A stretch of 51,180 nucleotides of DNA from JBNJDJ01 sp051744845. GTDB lineage: Bacteria > Bacillota > Clostridia > Peptostreptococcales > Acidaminobacteraceae. Positions 1 through 8,838 of the stretch are shown here, piece by piece. How positions within the stretch are numbered: position 1 is the first letter of the stretch; every line of letters begins with the position of its first letter. The translations under genes and the position numbers were made by a program. The DNA lies in contig JBNJDJ010000007.1 of assembly GCA_051744845.1 (NCBI GenBank), positions 1 through 51,180 on the forward strand. Direction: 5' to 3'. Below the pieces are notes generated by a model that saw only the letters and a list, made by a program, of their open reading frames with translations, did no database searches and was not told the DNA's origin.

Positions 1-10
1 AAAAAAACTC

Positions 11-39
11 TTGAAACCGCTCCCAGGATGTGTTAAACT
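11..39 (+). promoter_or_regulatory. lacI promoter with overlapping operator
   Basis: TTGAAA at 11-16 and TAAACT at 34-39 are separated by 17 bases and form a plausible sigma-A promoter. The sequence TGAAACCGCTCCCA (12-25) overlaps the -35 box. Its reverse complement begins TGGGAGCG, the same half-site found at 1093-1100. This suggests that the LacI-type repressor just downstream regulates itself; that is inference. Confidence 0.55.
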
Positions 40-65
40 GTTTTTAAATAAAGGTGGTATAGATT

Positions 66-1073
66 ATGGCAAATATTTACGACATAGCAAAAGAATCTGG
101 TGTATCTAAAAGTACAGTATCAAGAGTAATTAATGATAAACCTGGAGTTTCTGATAAAAAAAGGAAAACGGTTTTAAAAGTTATAGATGAACTAAATTAT
201 AAACCTAATTCGGCAGCAAGAACATTAGGACTTAAAAGAACAAATACTATAGGTGTATTAGTAAATGATTTATCTGATACATTTTATTCAGCATATGTAA
301 GAATGATAGACAGAATATTTACTAATAAGTTTCACTATGGAGCACTTTATTGTACAACTAATAAATCTACACCTACTAAAGTTAATTATTTAAAACAATT
401 AAATAAAATGGTTGATGGATATATGTTTTTAGGAGAAGAAGTAATTACAAAAGATGAGTTGAAAACTTTAAAAAAAGATAATGAACCATTTGTAGGAATA
501 GGTACTAATATAGATTTTGAAAAAGGTACAATGGTAGATATTAATAACTTTGAAGCTTCTTATGATTTAGTTAAGTATTTAATTGATTTAGGACATAAAA
601 ATATCTTATATGTAGCTTCTGAGATTAATCGTACAGAGTTTTCAGAAAGATTTATGGGATATCAAAAAGCTTTAATGGAAAACGATTTACCATATCAAGA
701 TTATTTTACAACAGATTTTAGCATAGATAAGTCTTATAGATTAGCTAAAGAAATTAATTTAAGCATAAAAGAAAACGATATCACAGCAATTGTGTGTTTT
801 AATGATATGGCAGCCTGTGGTGTAATGGATGGATTAATAGACTTAGGTTATGAAATACCTAAAGATTTATCAGTAGTAGGTTTTGATAATTATAAAGGCC
901 ATATGAAAATAAAAAATAAATTACCTAAATTAACAACTATGGAACAACCAAATAAAGAAATGGCTAGCTATGGAGTAAAGGCTTTATATGATCAAATTGT
1001 AAATAATAAAAGTACTGAGTCAAAAATTTTCAAATGTAAATTGATTAAAGGAAGTTCAACTAAAAAGATTTAG
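66..1073 (+). CDS. LacI/GalR family transcriptional repressor
   Basis: A DNA-binding repressor of 335 residues, the usual LacI/GalR length. The N-terminal helix-turn-helix is canonical (IYDIAKESGVSKSTVSRVIN, residues 4-23), followed by the hinge helix region around PNSAARTLG (47-55) and a periplasmic-binding-protein-like effector domain from about residue 60. The start is supported by AAGGTGG eight bases upstream. The gene is followed directly by a sugar ABC importer and glycoside-processing enzymes, so the effector is probably an imported beta-gluco-oligosaccharide or its phosphorolysis product. Operators resembling the TGGGAGCGCTCCCA site of actinobacterial CelR lie in its own promoter and ahead of the binding-protein gene. 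The family is certain; the ligand is inferred from context. Confidence 0.93.
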   Translation: MANIYDIAKESGVSKSTVSRVINDKPGVSDKKRKTVLKVIDELNYKPNSAARTLGLKRTNTIGVLVNDLSDTFYSAYVRMIDRIFTNKFHYGALYCTTNKSTPTKVNYLKQLNKMVDGYMFLGEEVITKDELKTLKKDNEPFVGIGTNIDFEKGTMVDINNFEASYDLVKYLIDLGHKNILYVASEINRTEFSERFMGYQKALMENDLPYQDYFTTDFSIDKSYRLAKEINLSIKENDITAIVCFNDMAACGVMDGLIDLGYEIPKDLSVVGFDNYKGHMKIKNKLPKLTTMEQPNKEMASYGVKALYDQIVNNKSTESKIFKCKLIKGSSTKKI

Positions 1074-1089
1074 TTGCTTTTTTTAAAGG

Positions 1090-1109
1090 TTTTGGGAGCG
1101 TTCCCAAAA
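1090..1109 (+). promoter_or_regulatory. LacI-family operator ahead of sugar importer
   Basis: A near-perfect palindrome, core TGGGAGCGTTCCCA at 1093-1106 with flanking T and A runs. It differs by one base from TGGGAGCGCTCCCA, the known site of the LacI-family regulator CelR. A TATATAT run at 1111-1117 just downstream could be the -10 element, placing the operator in the promoter spacer. It probably lets the repressor at 66-1073 control the importer operon. Confidence 0.75.
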
Positions 1110-1146
1110 GTATATATGAAATTTTAGATATTATATAGGAGGAGAT

Positions 1147-2475
1147 ATGAAGAGATTTTTAAGTTTGTTATTAGTATTTGTTTTAGTTTTTTCAGTTGTA
1201 GGTTGTGGTAATGGGAATAGTGGAGCAGATGATGAAGAAGCCAATGTAGAAAATATTGAAGAAAATGTACCTAGTGAAAATGAAGGTGATACATTAGTAG
1301 TTTGGACTTTTACTGATGAAGTGAAAGGTCTTATTGAAGACTATTATGTAGCTAATAATGATTTAGATTATGAGGTAGAGGTAGTTGTAATTCCAAATGA
1401 AAATTATCAGTCTAAATTAGATCCAGTACTTTCATCTGGAAAGTCAGCACCAGATGTATTTGCTTTAGAAGCAGCGTATGCTAAAAAGTATATTAATTCA
1501 CCATTTACTAAAGATTTAAGAACTGTAGGAATAGATCCTAAAAAAATAGAAACTATGGAATATGTTAAAGAAATAGCTACAACAAATGATGGTAAGTTAA
1601 AAGGATTAAGTTGGCAAGCAACTCCAGGAACTTTCTTTTATAGAAGATCATTAGCTGAAAAATATTTAGGTGTAAGTGAGCCTGAAGAAGTACAAGCTTT
1701 AGTTAGCGATTTTGATAAGTTTTACGAAACAGCACAAAAAATTAATAAAGAATCTAATGGAGACACAAAAATGGTTAGTTCTACAGGAGACTTTTACAGA
1801 GTATTTTTATCAGCTAGAGAAAATGGCTGGGTAGAAGATAATGAATTTAAAATTGATCCTAAAATTGATAAGCTAATGGAAATTGCTAAAAAATTTAGTG
1901 AAAAAGATTTAACTAATGATGCAGACCAATGGTCAGAAAAGTGGTATTCAGGAATGTCTAGTGATTCAACATTTGGATATTTTCTACCAACTTGGGGACT
2001 TCACTTTGTTTTAAAAACAAATGCTGAAAATGCAGATACAGGTGAATCGACTCATGGTGATTGGGGAATGGTTGAAGGACCTTCACCTTATTCTTGGGGA
2101 GGAACTTGGTTATCAATCAGAAAAGGTACAGAAATGGAACAAGCTGCAACAGATTTAGTTAAGTACTTAACACTTAATGAAGAATTTTTAAAGACACACG
2201 CAAAAGAAAGTGGAGATTTCTTATCAAATACAAAAGTTGTTAATGAAATAAAATCAGATTTTTCAGAAGAATTTTTAGCTGGACAAAATCATTATGCTCA
2301 GTTTGCTAAAATGGCTGCTAAAATAGATGCATCTACAATGACAGGTAAAGACTTAGATATTAATGAATTATTTCAAGAAGAATTAACTGCATTTTCTAAA
2401 GGTGAAAAAACCAAAGAAGAAACATATGAAGACTTTGAATCACAAGTTAGAAATGCATTTCCAGGTCTAGAATAA
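1147..2475 (+). CDS. Sugar ABC importer solute-binding lipoprotein
   Basis: Extracellular solute-binding protein (442 residues) of the MalE-like carbohydrate class. It has a lipoprotein signal peptide: a hydrophobic core at residues 4-18, then a lipobox ending VVGC with Cys20 as the lipidation site, followed by an acidic linker. The mature domain contains typical sugar-binding features such as an SAPDVFALE segment and a Trp-rich C-terminal half (YSWGGTWLSI). GGAGGAG precedes the ATG. It is first in the importer operon, ahead of two permeases, GH1 and two phosphorylases, which points to beta-glucan-derived oligosaccharides rather than maltose. A strong hairpin after the stop probably raises its level above that of the permeases. 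Confidence 0.93.
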   Translation: MKRFLSLLLVFVLVFSVVGCGNGNSGADDEEANVENIEENVPSENEGDTLVVWTFTDEVKGLIEDYYVANNDLDYEVEVVVIPNENYQSKLDPVLSSGKSAPDVFALEAAYAKKYINSPFTKDLRTVGIDPKKIETMEYVKEIATTNDGKLKGLSWQATPGTFFYRRSLAEKYLGVSEPEEVQALVSDFDKFYETAQKINKESNGDTKMVSSTGDFYRVFLSARENGWVEDNEFKIDPKIDKLMEIAKKFSEKDLTNDADQWSEKWYSGMSSDSTFGYFLPTWGLHFVLKTNAENADTGESTHGDWGMVEGPSPYSWGGTWLSIRKGTEMEQAATDLVKYLTLNEEFLKTHAKESGDFLSNTKVVNEIKSDFSEEFLAGQNHYAQFAKMAAKIDASTMTGKDLDINELFQEELTAFSKGEKTKEETYEDFESQVRNAFPGLE

Positions 2476-2481
2476 AAAAAT

Positions 2482-2505
2482 ATTCCTAGGGTTTTCCCTA
2501 GGAAT
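2482..2505 (+). terminator. Intercistronic hairpin after binding-protein gene
   Basis: A perfect 10-bp stem, ATTCCTAGGG (2482-2491) and CCCTAGGAAT (2496-2505), closed by TTTT. Only three T residues follow the stem, and the next gene has its own SD about 20 bases on. It is therefore more likely a leaky terminator or an mRNA-stabilising 3' end that raises binding protein over permease than a full stop. Confidence 0.75.
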
Positions 2506-2532
2506 TTTAAAGAATTTATAGGAGGAAAGAAA

Positions 2533-3468
2533 ATGTTAGATTTTTTCAAATCAAATAAAAAATCTGGGATTGCTGATTATAGTAAATATGGTAAAATGTT
2601 CGCATTACCATTTATAATTACATTTTTACTTTTTCATTTATATCCAATTGTATATACAGTAACTTTAAGTTTTACTGACGTTGCTGGGTGGCAAACAGAT
2701 ATGAATTTTGTAGGTATAAAAAATTATATTAATATTTTTAAAAATGAACATTTTTTAACAGCTTTTAAAAATACATGGATAATTTGGACAATGAATTTTA
2801 TTCCACAATTAGGGATTTCACTTTTATTAGCAAAATGGTTTACAGACCATAGCAATAAATTAAAAGGAGAAGGAATTTTTAAAGCAGTATTTTATTTACC
2901 TAATATAATAACTGCAGCTTCAATAGCTGTATTATTTTCCACACTTTTTGGATATCCAGATGGTCCTGTTAATCAACTTTTAATAGAGTTTGGTGTACTT
3001 GATAAACCATTTGAATTTTTTAGAAGTAAAAATGGTACAAGAATAATTGTTGCATTTGTTCAATTTTGGCGTTGGTATGGTTCTACTTTTATAATACTTA
3101 TGGCTGGAATCATGGGAATAAGTCCATCACTTTTTGAAGCAGCTAAAATAGATGGAGCATCAGATTGGAAGATATTTTTCAAAATTACTTTACCACTTTT
3201 AAAACCAATAATGCTTTATACATTAATAACTTCTTTAGTTGGTGGTATGCAAATGTTTGATATTCCATATTTATTAACAAATGGATACGGTGGTCCAGAT
3301 GGAGCAATTAAAACTAGTATGATATTTATTTATAACCAAGCATTTAGAGGAGCTAGAAACTTTTATGTTTCAGCAACTGCTTCTGTAGTTATTTTAGCAG
3401 TAATTATGGTAATCAGCGGTATTTTATATAAATTAATGAATCGTTCAGAAAAAAAGGTAGGTGCGTAG
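2533..3468 (+). CDS. Sugar ABC importer permease, MalF type
   Basis: Integral membrane permease of 311 residues with about six predicted membrane helices. The first is at about residues 22-42 (ALPFIITFLLFHLYPIVYTV). The EAA loop that docks the ATPase is clear near residues 205-223 (EAAKIDGASDWKIFFKITL). The gene starts at an ATG after AGGAGGAAAG and nearly abuts the second permease gene. It should form a heterodimeric channel with that second permease, fed by the lipoprotein upstream. No ATPase gene is present in the operon, so a shared MsmX/UgpC-type ATPase encoded elsewhere is likely. Confidence 0.93.
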   Translation: MLDFFKSNKKSGIADYSKYGKMFALPFIITFLLFHLYPIVYTVTLSFTDVAGWQTDMNFVGIKNYINIFKNEHFLTAFKNTWIIWTMNFIPQLGISLLLAKWFTDHSNKLKGEGIFKAVFYLPNIITAASIAVLFSTLFGYPDGPVNQLLIEFGVLDKPFEFFRSKNGTRIIVAFVQFWRWYGSTFIILMAGIMGISPSLFEAAKIDGASDWKIFFKITLPLLKPIMLYTLITSLVGGMQMFDIPYLLTNGYGGPDGAIKTSMIFIYNQAFRGARNFYVSATASVVILAVIMVISGILYKLMNRSEKKVGA

Positions 3469-3469
3469 T

Positions 3470-4300
3470 ATGAAAAAAGGTCAATTAAAAAATATTCATA
3501 AATATGCTTTTAGTATTTTATTATTTTGCTTAAGTATAATTCCTTTTTGGATTTTATTTGTTAATGCAACGCGTTCACCTGAACAAATTCAACAAAGTTT
3601 TACAATGATACCAGGAGATTTTTTAAAACAAAACTATCAAATATTAACTGAAAGAGGATTTAGTTTTTTTAGAGGATTTGCAAATAGTTTATTTATTTCA
3701 ATGAGCGCAACATTTTTTGTACTTTATTTTTCAGCAATGACTGCTTACTCATTAGTAATTTATGAATATAAAGGTAAAAAAATACTTTATGGGCTTATAG
3801 CTTTTGTACTTATGATACCAGCACATTTAAGTTTAATAGGTTTTTATAAGTTTATGCTAAGAGTAGGATTAACAGATAGTTATATTCCATTAATTATACC
3901 AGGAATTGCTCATCCAGTAACAGTATTTTTCTTAAGACAATATCTTATTTCTAGTTTCCCTAAAGAGTTAGTACAAGCTGCTAGAATAGATGGAGCTTCA
4001 GAACTTACTATTTTTCACAAGATTGCACTTCCTTTAATGAAACCTGGACTTGCAACTATGGCTATATTTACATTTGTAGGTACTTGGAACAACTTAATAA
4101 AGCCACTTATGTTAATAAGTACTGAAAAGAAATATACATTACCTATGCTTGTACAACTATTAAAAGCAGATATTTATCAAACAGAATACGGCGCTATTTA
4201 TTTAGGTATTACAATGACAATTATTCCATTATTTTTAGTATACATTGTATTTTCTAAATACATTATCGCAGGTGTTGCTTTAGGAGGCGTAAAAGAATAA
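3470..4300 (+). CDS. Sugar ABC importer permease, MalG type
   Basis: Second permease of the importer, 276 residues from the ATG at 3470. An in-frame GTG at 3461 would overlap the upstream gene; the ATG is preferred because AGGTAGGTG lies at a good distance before it. The EAA motif (QAARIDGASELTIFHKIAL) is at about residues 169-187, and the C-terminus ends in a hydrophobic helix plus a short GGVKE tail, as in MalG proteins. It lies one base after the stop of the MalF-type gene and 11 bases before the GH1 gene. Confidence 0.92.
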   Translation: MKKGQLKNIHKYAFSILLFCLSIIPFWILFVNATRSPEQIQQSFTMIPGDFLKQNYQILTERGFSFFRGFANSLFISMSATFFVLYFSAMTAYSLVIYEYKGKKILYGLIAFVLMIPAHLSLIGFYKFMLRVGLTDSYIPLIIPGIAHPVTVFFLRQYLISSFPKELVQAARIDGASELTIFHKIALPLMKPGLATMAIFTFVGTWNNLIKPLMLISTEKKYTLPMLVQLLKADIYQTEYGAIYLGITMTIIPLFLVYIVFSKYIIAGVALGGVKE

Positions 4301-4311
4301 AAGGAGAAAAG

Positions 4312-5646
4312 ATGAGTTTTGATAAACATTTTAAATGGGGTGCAGCTACAGCAGCTTATCAGATAGAAGGAGCTTATAAAAGTGACGGTAAAGGATTATC
4401 TATTTGGGATACTTTTTGTCAAAAAAAAGGAAATATTGAAAATGGCGATACAGGTAAAGTAGCTTGTGATCATTATAATTTATTTAAAGAAGATATTAAA
4501 TTGATGAAAGAAATTGGTTTAGAAAGTTACCGTTTTTCAATTGCATGGACAAGAATTTTTCCAAAAGGACTTGGAGAAATCAATCAAAAAGGTCTAGATT
4601 TTTATAAAAAATTAGTAGACGAGTTAATTAAAGCAGGAATTGAACCAGTAATTACCCTTTATCATTGGGATTTACCTCAAAGCCTACAAGACATTGGAGG
4701 TTGGGAAAGTAATAAGACCATTGAAGCCTTTGTAAATTATGCAGAAGTTATTTTTAAAACATTTAATGGTAAGGTTAAAAAATATATTACTCATAATGAA
4801 CCATTTGTAGTTTCAATGTTAGGAAATTCAAAAGGTTTACATGCCCCAGGGATTAAAGATCACAAAGTGGCTTTAAAAGTTGCACATAATTTATTAAGAT
4901 CTCATGGATTAGCGGTGAAAAAATTTAGAAATTTAGATATTGAAGGAGAAATAGGTATTACCCTTAATTTAACTAAAGCCTATAGCTTTTCAAAGAAAGA
5001 TGAAGACATTAAAGCAGCTAAACTTTTTGAAGATTATATTAATAACTGGTTTTTAGATCCAATTTTAAAAGGGAAATATCCTGAGAAATTATTAAAAATT
5101 TACAAGGATGAATTTGAGAAATTAGATTTTTTAAAAAAAGATTTAGATATAATATCTGAACCAATAGATTTTTTAGGAATAAATTATTATTCAAGAGCAT
5201 TAGTTAAACATAACAAGAATTCAGAATTTTATGGAATAGAAACTATTAAAAAGCATTCAAGTAAATATACAGCAATGAATTGGGAAATTTATCCTAAAGG
5301 ACTTTTTGACTTATTAATAAGTATAAAAGAAAATTTTAAAAGTTTATCCTTATATATTACAGAAAATGGAGCAGCATTTGATGATAAATTAGAAAATGGA
5401 AAAGTAAATGATATAAAAAGAATAGATTATTTAAAGTCGCATTTTAAAAGTGCAAAAAAAGCAATAGAAGCCGGAGTTAATTTAAAAGGCTATTTTGTAT
5501 GGTCTTTGATGGATAACTTCGAATGGGCTCATGGATATTCTAAACGTTTTGGGTTAATTTACATTGATTATGAAACTAAAAAGCGTACTTTGAAGGAAAG
5601 TGCTTATTATTATAAAAAAGTAATAGAAAAAAATTCAATTATATAA
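4312..5646 (+). CDS. GH1 beta-glucosidase
   Basis: Family 1 glycoside hydrolase, 444 residues, the normal length for a cytoplasmic bacterial beta-glucosidase. The N-terminus FKWGAATAAYQIEGA is the family signature. The acid/base is Glu163 in THNEP and the nucleophile is Glu351 in ITENG. The C-terminal aglycone-site segment SLMDNFEWAHGYSKRFGL is present. There is no signal peptide, so it hydrolyses imported beta-glucosides in the cytoplasm. The residues typical of 6-phospho-beta-glucosidases (an S-K-Y type loop near the C-terminus) are not evident, and the importer is ABC rather than PTS. An unphosphorylated substrate is therefore more likely. Confidence 0.92.
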   Translation: MSFDKHFKWGAATAAYQIEGAYKSDGKGLSIWDTFCQKKGNIENGDTGKVACDHYNLFKEDIKLMKEIGLESYRFSIAWTRIFPKGLGEINQKGLDFYKKLVDELIKAGIEPVITLYHWDLPQSLQDIGGWESNKTIEAFVNYAEVIFKTFNGKVKKYITHNEPFVVSMLGNSKGLHAPGIKDHKVALKVAHNLLRSHGLAVKKFRNLDIEGEIGITLNLTKAYSFSKKDEDIKAAKLFEDYINNWFLDPILKGKYPEKLLKIYKDEFEKLDFLKKDLDIISEPIDFLGINYYSRALVKHNKNSEFYGIETIKKHSSKYTAMNWEIYPKGLFDLLISIKENFKSLSLYITENGAAFDDKLENGKVNDIKRIDYLKSHFKSAKKAIEAGVNLKGYFVWSLMDNFEWAHGYSKRFGLIYIDYETKKRTLKESAYYYKKVIEKNSII

Positions 5647-5660
5647 ATTAGGAGGAAAAA

Positions 5661-8378
5661 ATGCAACAAAAAGGTTGGGAATTTAAAGGAAAAAATGGAG
5701 AATTTGTATTAGAAAATCCAACGATGAATAATTACTTATATTTTCCATTAGTTAATGAAAAAGGTATGATGTCAGTAGTTTCACCTACATTACACGGTGA
5801 TATTAATACTAGTCAAAATTCATTTTTATCTGAACCTATGTCAGCAATAGATTTACACAATAGTAAAGTATCGAGAAATTTTTGGCTTTTAGTTGATGAC
5901 AAAGCCCCTATATCTTTAACAGGTCAATCAGCTAAACAAGAAGCTGAAAAATTTGATAAAAATGAAAATGTTAAACTAAAAGCAGGTATGCTTTATCATA
6001 AAATAATTAGAAATTTAAATGAAGTAGATCTTAAAACTGAGATTACGAATTTTGTACCTGTTACTAATGATCAAGTTGAAATTATGGAAGTCAAAATTAA
6101 AAATAAAGGTTCAAATACAAGAAAAATTGATGCAATATCTGCAATTCCACTTTACGGTAGATCAGCAGATAATTTAAGAGACCATAGACATGTTACTTCA
6201 TTATTGAATGTTACTAAAACAGTTGAAAATGGAGTAGAATTGACTCCTACTTTATCTTTTGATGAAAGAGGACATAAAGAAAATGATCTAACATATGCAG
6301 TATATGGAAAAACTGATAATTGTAAATCTCCTATTGGTTTTTATCCAGTATTTGAAGATTTTATAGGTGAAGGCGGTTCACTAACTTGGCCAAAATCTTT
6401 AGTGCAAAATGAAGAGTGTATAAAAAAAGGAAAAACAATTGAAGGATATGAATCTATGGGAGCTTTAAGATTTGAAACTATAAACTTAAAACCTTCTGAA
6501 CAAAAAACATATTATTTAGCAATTGTTGTTAAACAAAAAGATGATAATACAAATTATTCTAAGAAATATTGTGAAAAAGAAAAAGTAGATAAATATTTAA
6601 AAGATAATAAAGAGTATTGGAAAAACTTAATTGATAAAGTTAAATTTAAATCTAGTGATTCTGATTTTGATAAATGGATGAAATGGGTTACTATCCAACC
6701 TACTTTGAGAAGACTATTTGGAAATTCTTTTTTACCTCATCATGACTATGGTAGAGGTGGAAGAGGGTGGCGAGACTTATGGCAAGATGCATTAGCTCTT
6801 TTACTTATGGAACCTAAGCCAGTTAGAGATATGCTTTATAATAGTTTTGCAGGAGTAAGAGTTGATGGTTCTAATGCTACAATTATAGGTTCTAAACCAG
6901 GAGAGTTTATTGCAGATAGAAATGGAATAAGTAGAACTTGGATGGACCACGGTGCTTGGCCATTTTTAACAACAAAATTATATATTGATAGAAGTGGAGA
7001 CTTAGACTTTTTATTAGAAAAACAAACTTATTTTAAAGATGCATTATTAAATAGATCAAATGAGTTTGATGAAAATTGGTCTCAAGACCAAGGGAATTTA
7101 TTAAAAACGAAAGATGAAAAAGTTTATAAAGGAACTTTATTAGAACATATTTTAGTCCAACACTTATCTATATTTTTTAATGTAGGAAAACACAATAATT
7201 TAAAATTAGAAGGTGGAGACTGGAATGATGGATTAGATATGGCAGAAGATAAAGGCGAAAGTGTACCTTTTACTGCTCTTTACGCTAGCAATATGCTTGA
7301 GTTAGCAAAACTACTAAAAAAATTAAAGAAAAATTTAAAAATAGATTCAGTTAAAGTTTTTAAAGAAATTTTAGTTTTATTAGATACATTAGATAAAAAA
7401 GTTGATTATAAATCGGTTAATGATAAAAATAAAAGGTTAGATAAATACTTTGATTTAGTTAAAGACGGTATTAGTGGTCAAATAGTAAATCTTAAAATTG
7501 ATGATTTAATTATAGATTTAGAAAAAAAAGGAAAATTTATAGTAAATCATATTAGAGAGAATGAATGGATTAAATCAAAAGAAGATTTTGAATGGTTTAA
7601 TGCATATTATGATAATGATGGTAAAAGATTAGAAGGAGACCATAATAAAGGTACTCGTATGACATTAACAGGCCAAGTTTTTACTATTATGGGTAATGTA
7701 GCTACAGATAATCAAGTCCAAAAGATTTCAAAAGCTTGTGATCATTATTTAAAAGATGAAACGATAGGTGGATATAGATTAAATACTCCATTAAATGAAG
7801 TTAAACTTAATTTAGGTAGAGCATTTGGTTTTGCTTATGGTGAAAAAGAAAATGGTGCTATGTTTAGTCATATGGATATAATGTATTCTAACGCACTTTA
7901 CCAAAGAAATTTTTCTAAAAAAGCTTATAAAGTAATAGATATGATTTATAAACATTGTAAAAACTTTGAAAAAAGCAAAATATTTCCTGGTGTTCCTGAA
8001 TATATTGATTCAAGAGGTAGAGGCTTATATCACTTTTTAACAGGTTCTGCTAGTTGGCTACTTTTAACTATGGTTAATGAAGTTTATGGTATAAAAGGTG
8101 AAATAGGAAATTTAAAATTAGAGCCTAAATTAGTATTAAGCCAATTTGATAAAGAAAAGAAGGCAAGTATTGAAACGATTTTTGCAGATAGAAAAATCAA
8201 ATTTGTGTATATTAATCAAAATTTAAAAGAAGCTGATGAATATAAAATAGATTCATTATTAGTTAATAAAAAACCAGTTGAATTTAGAAAAGATGGTAAA
8301 GCTATTTTAGTAGACCGTAAGATAATTACTGACTTAGATGATAAAAATGTAAATGAAATAGAAATTAAATTAGTTTAG
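5661..8378 (+). CDS. GH94-type disaccharide phosphorylase, possibly laminaribiose
   Basis: A 905-residue inverting phosphorylase that would split a beta-linked gluco-disaccharide with phosphate to glucose 1-phosphate and glucose. The N-terminal beta-sandwich begins KGWEFKGKNGEF. The helical barrel contains GGRGWRDLWQD near residues 366-376 and the catalytic motif GGDWNDG at 518-524, with Asp523 as the likely general acid. It also has a later active-site segment, GEKENGAMFSHMDI. It is longer than classical cellobiose phosphorylases (about 810 residues) and its N-terminus recalls laminaribiose phosphorylases. That substrate is inference from memory of the family. Neighbours are GH1, a cupin and a second phosphorylase, all with short gaps and AGGAGG sites. 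Confidence 0.85.
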   Translation: MQQKGWEFKGKNGEFVLENPTMNNYLYFPLVNEKGMMSVVSPTLHGDINTSQNSFLSEPMSAIDLHNSKVSRNFWLLVDDKAPISLTGQSAKQEAEKFDKNENVKLKAGMLYHKIIRNLNEVDLKTEITNFVPVTNDQVEIMEVKIKNKGSNTRKIDAISAIPLYGRSADNLRDHRHVTSLLNVTKTVENGVELTPTLSFDERGHKENDLTYAVYGKTDNCKSPIGFYPVFEDFIGEGGSLTWPKSLVQNEECIKKGKTIEGYESMGALRFETINLKPSEQKTYYLAIVVKQKDDNTNYSKKYCEKEKVDKYLKDNKEYWKNLIDKVKFKSSDSDFDKWMKWVTIQPTLRRLFGNSFLPHHDYGRGGRGWRDLWQDALALLLMEPKPVRDMLYNSFAGVRVDGSNATIIGSKPGEFIADRNGISRTWMDHGAWPFLTTKLYIDRSGDLDFLLEKQTYFKDALLNRSNEFDENWSQDQGNLLKTKDEKVYKGTLLEHILVQHLSIFFNVGKHNNLKLEGGDWNDGLDMAEDKGESVPFTALYASNMLELAKLLKKLKKNLKIDSVKVFKEILVLLDTLDKKVDYKSVNDKNKRLDKYFDLVKDGISGQIVNLKIDDLIIDLEKKGKFIVNHIRENEWIKSKEDFEWFNAYYDNDGKRLEGDHNKGTRMTLTGQVFTIMGNVATDNQVQKISKACDHYLKDETIGGYRLNTPLNEVKLNLGRAFGFAYGEKENGAMFSHMDIMYSNALYQRNFSKKAYKVIDMIYKHCKNFEKSKIFPGVPEYIDSRGRGLYHFLTGSASWLLLTMVNEVYGIKGEIGNLKLEPKLVLSQFDKEKKASIETIFADRKIKFVYINQNLKEADEYKIDSLLVNKKPVEFRKDGKAILVDRKIITDLDDKNVNEIEIKLV

Positions 8379-8396
8379 ATTAAAAGGAGTTAAGTG

Positions 8397-8816
8397 ATGG
8401 ATCACCTTTCAAAATTACTTGAAATTGAAAAGTATGATAAAGATGGATATAAACCAATTGTAGATTATGATAAATGGCGAGTTGCTATTTTAAATTATCA
8501 TAAAGAACTTTTAGTAAAAAATATAGATAAAATGCAAAAACATAATGAAACAGATGAAGTATTTGTTTTATTAAAAGGTAAATGCACTTTATTTTTGGCT
8601 AATGGAGATAAAGAAATTGGTAAGATTTACAAAAAAGATATGAAACCTTTTAAAGCTTATAATATTAAAAAAGGTGTTTGGCATACTCATACATTAAGTA
8701 AAGAAGCAAAAGTATTAATAGTAGAAAATCGTGATACATCACTTAAAAATTCTCCTGAAAAGAAATTAAAAGAAAGTGAAAGAAAAAAACTTATTAATCT
8801 GGTTGAAAGTAGCTAG
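8397..8816 (+). CDS. Small cupin protein between two phosphorylases
   Basis: A single-domain cupin of 139 residues. A GTG at 8394 is also possible, but the ATG at 8397 has the better distance from AAAGGAG. The cupin core is visible as KHNETDEVFVLLKGKCTLFL and GVWHTHTLSKEAKVLIVEN, with His residues that could bind a metal. The first motif lacks the usual second His of HxH, so the metal site may be atypical. Its position inside the glucan operon, 18 bases after one phosphorylase and 22 before the next, points to a role with the same sugars, for example an isomerase or sugar-binding role. No specific function is recognisable. Confidence 0.8.
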   Translation: MDHLSKLLEIEKYDKDGYKPIVDYDKWRVAILNYHKELLVKNIDKMQKHNETDEVFVLLKGKCTLFLANGDKEIGKIYKKDMKPFKAYNIKKGVWHTHTLSKEAKVLIVENRDTSLKNSPEKKLKESERKKLINLVESS

Positions 8817-8838
8817 ATTAATAAATAGGAGGAAATAA

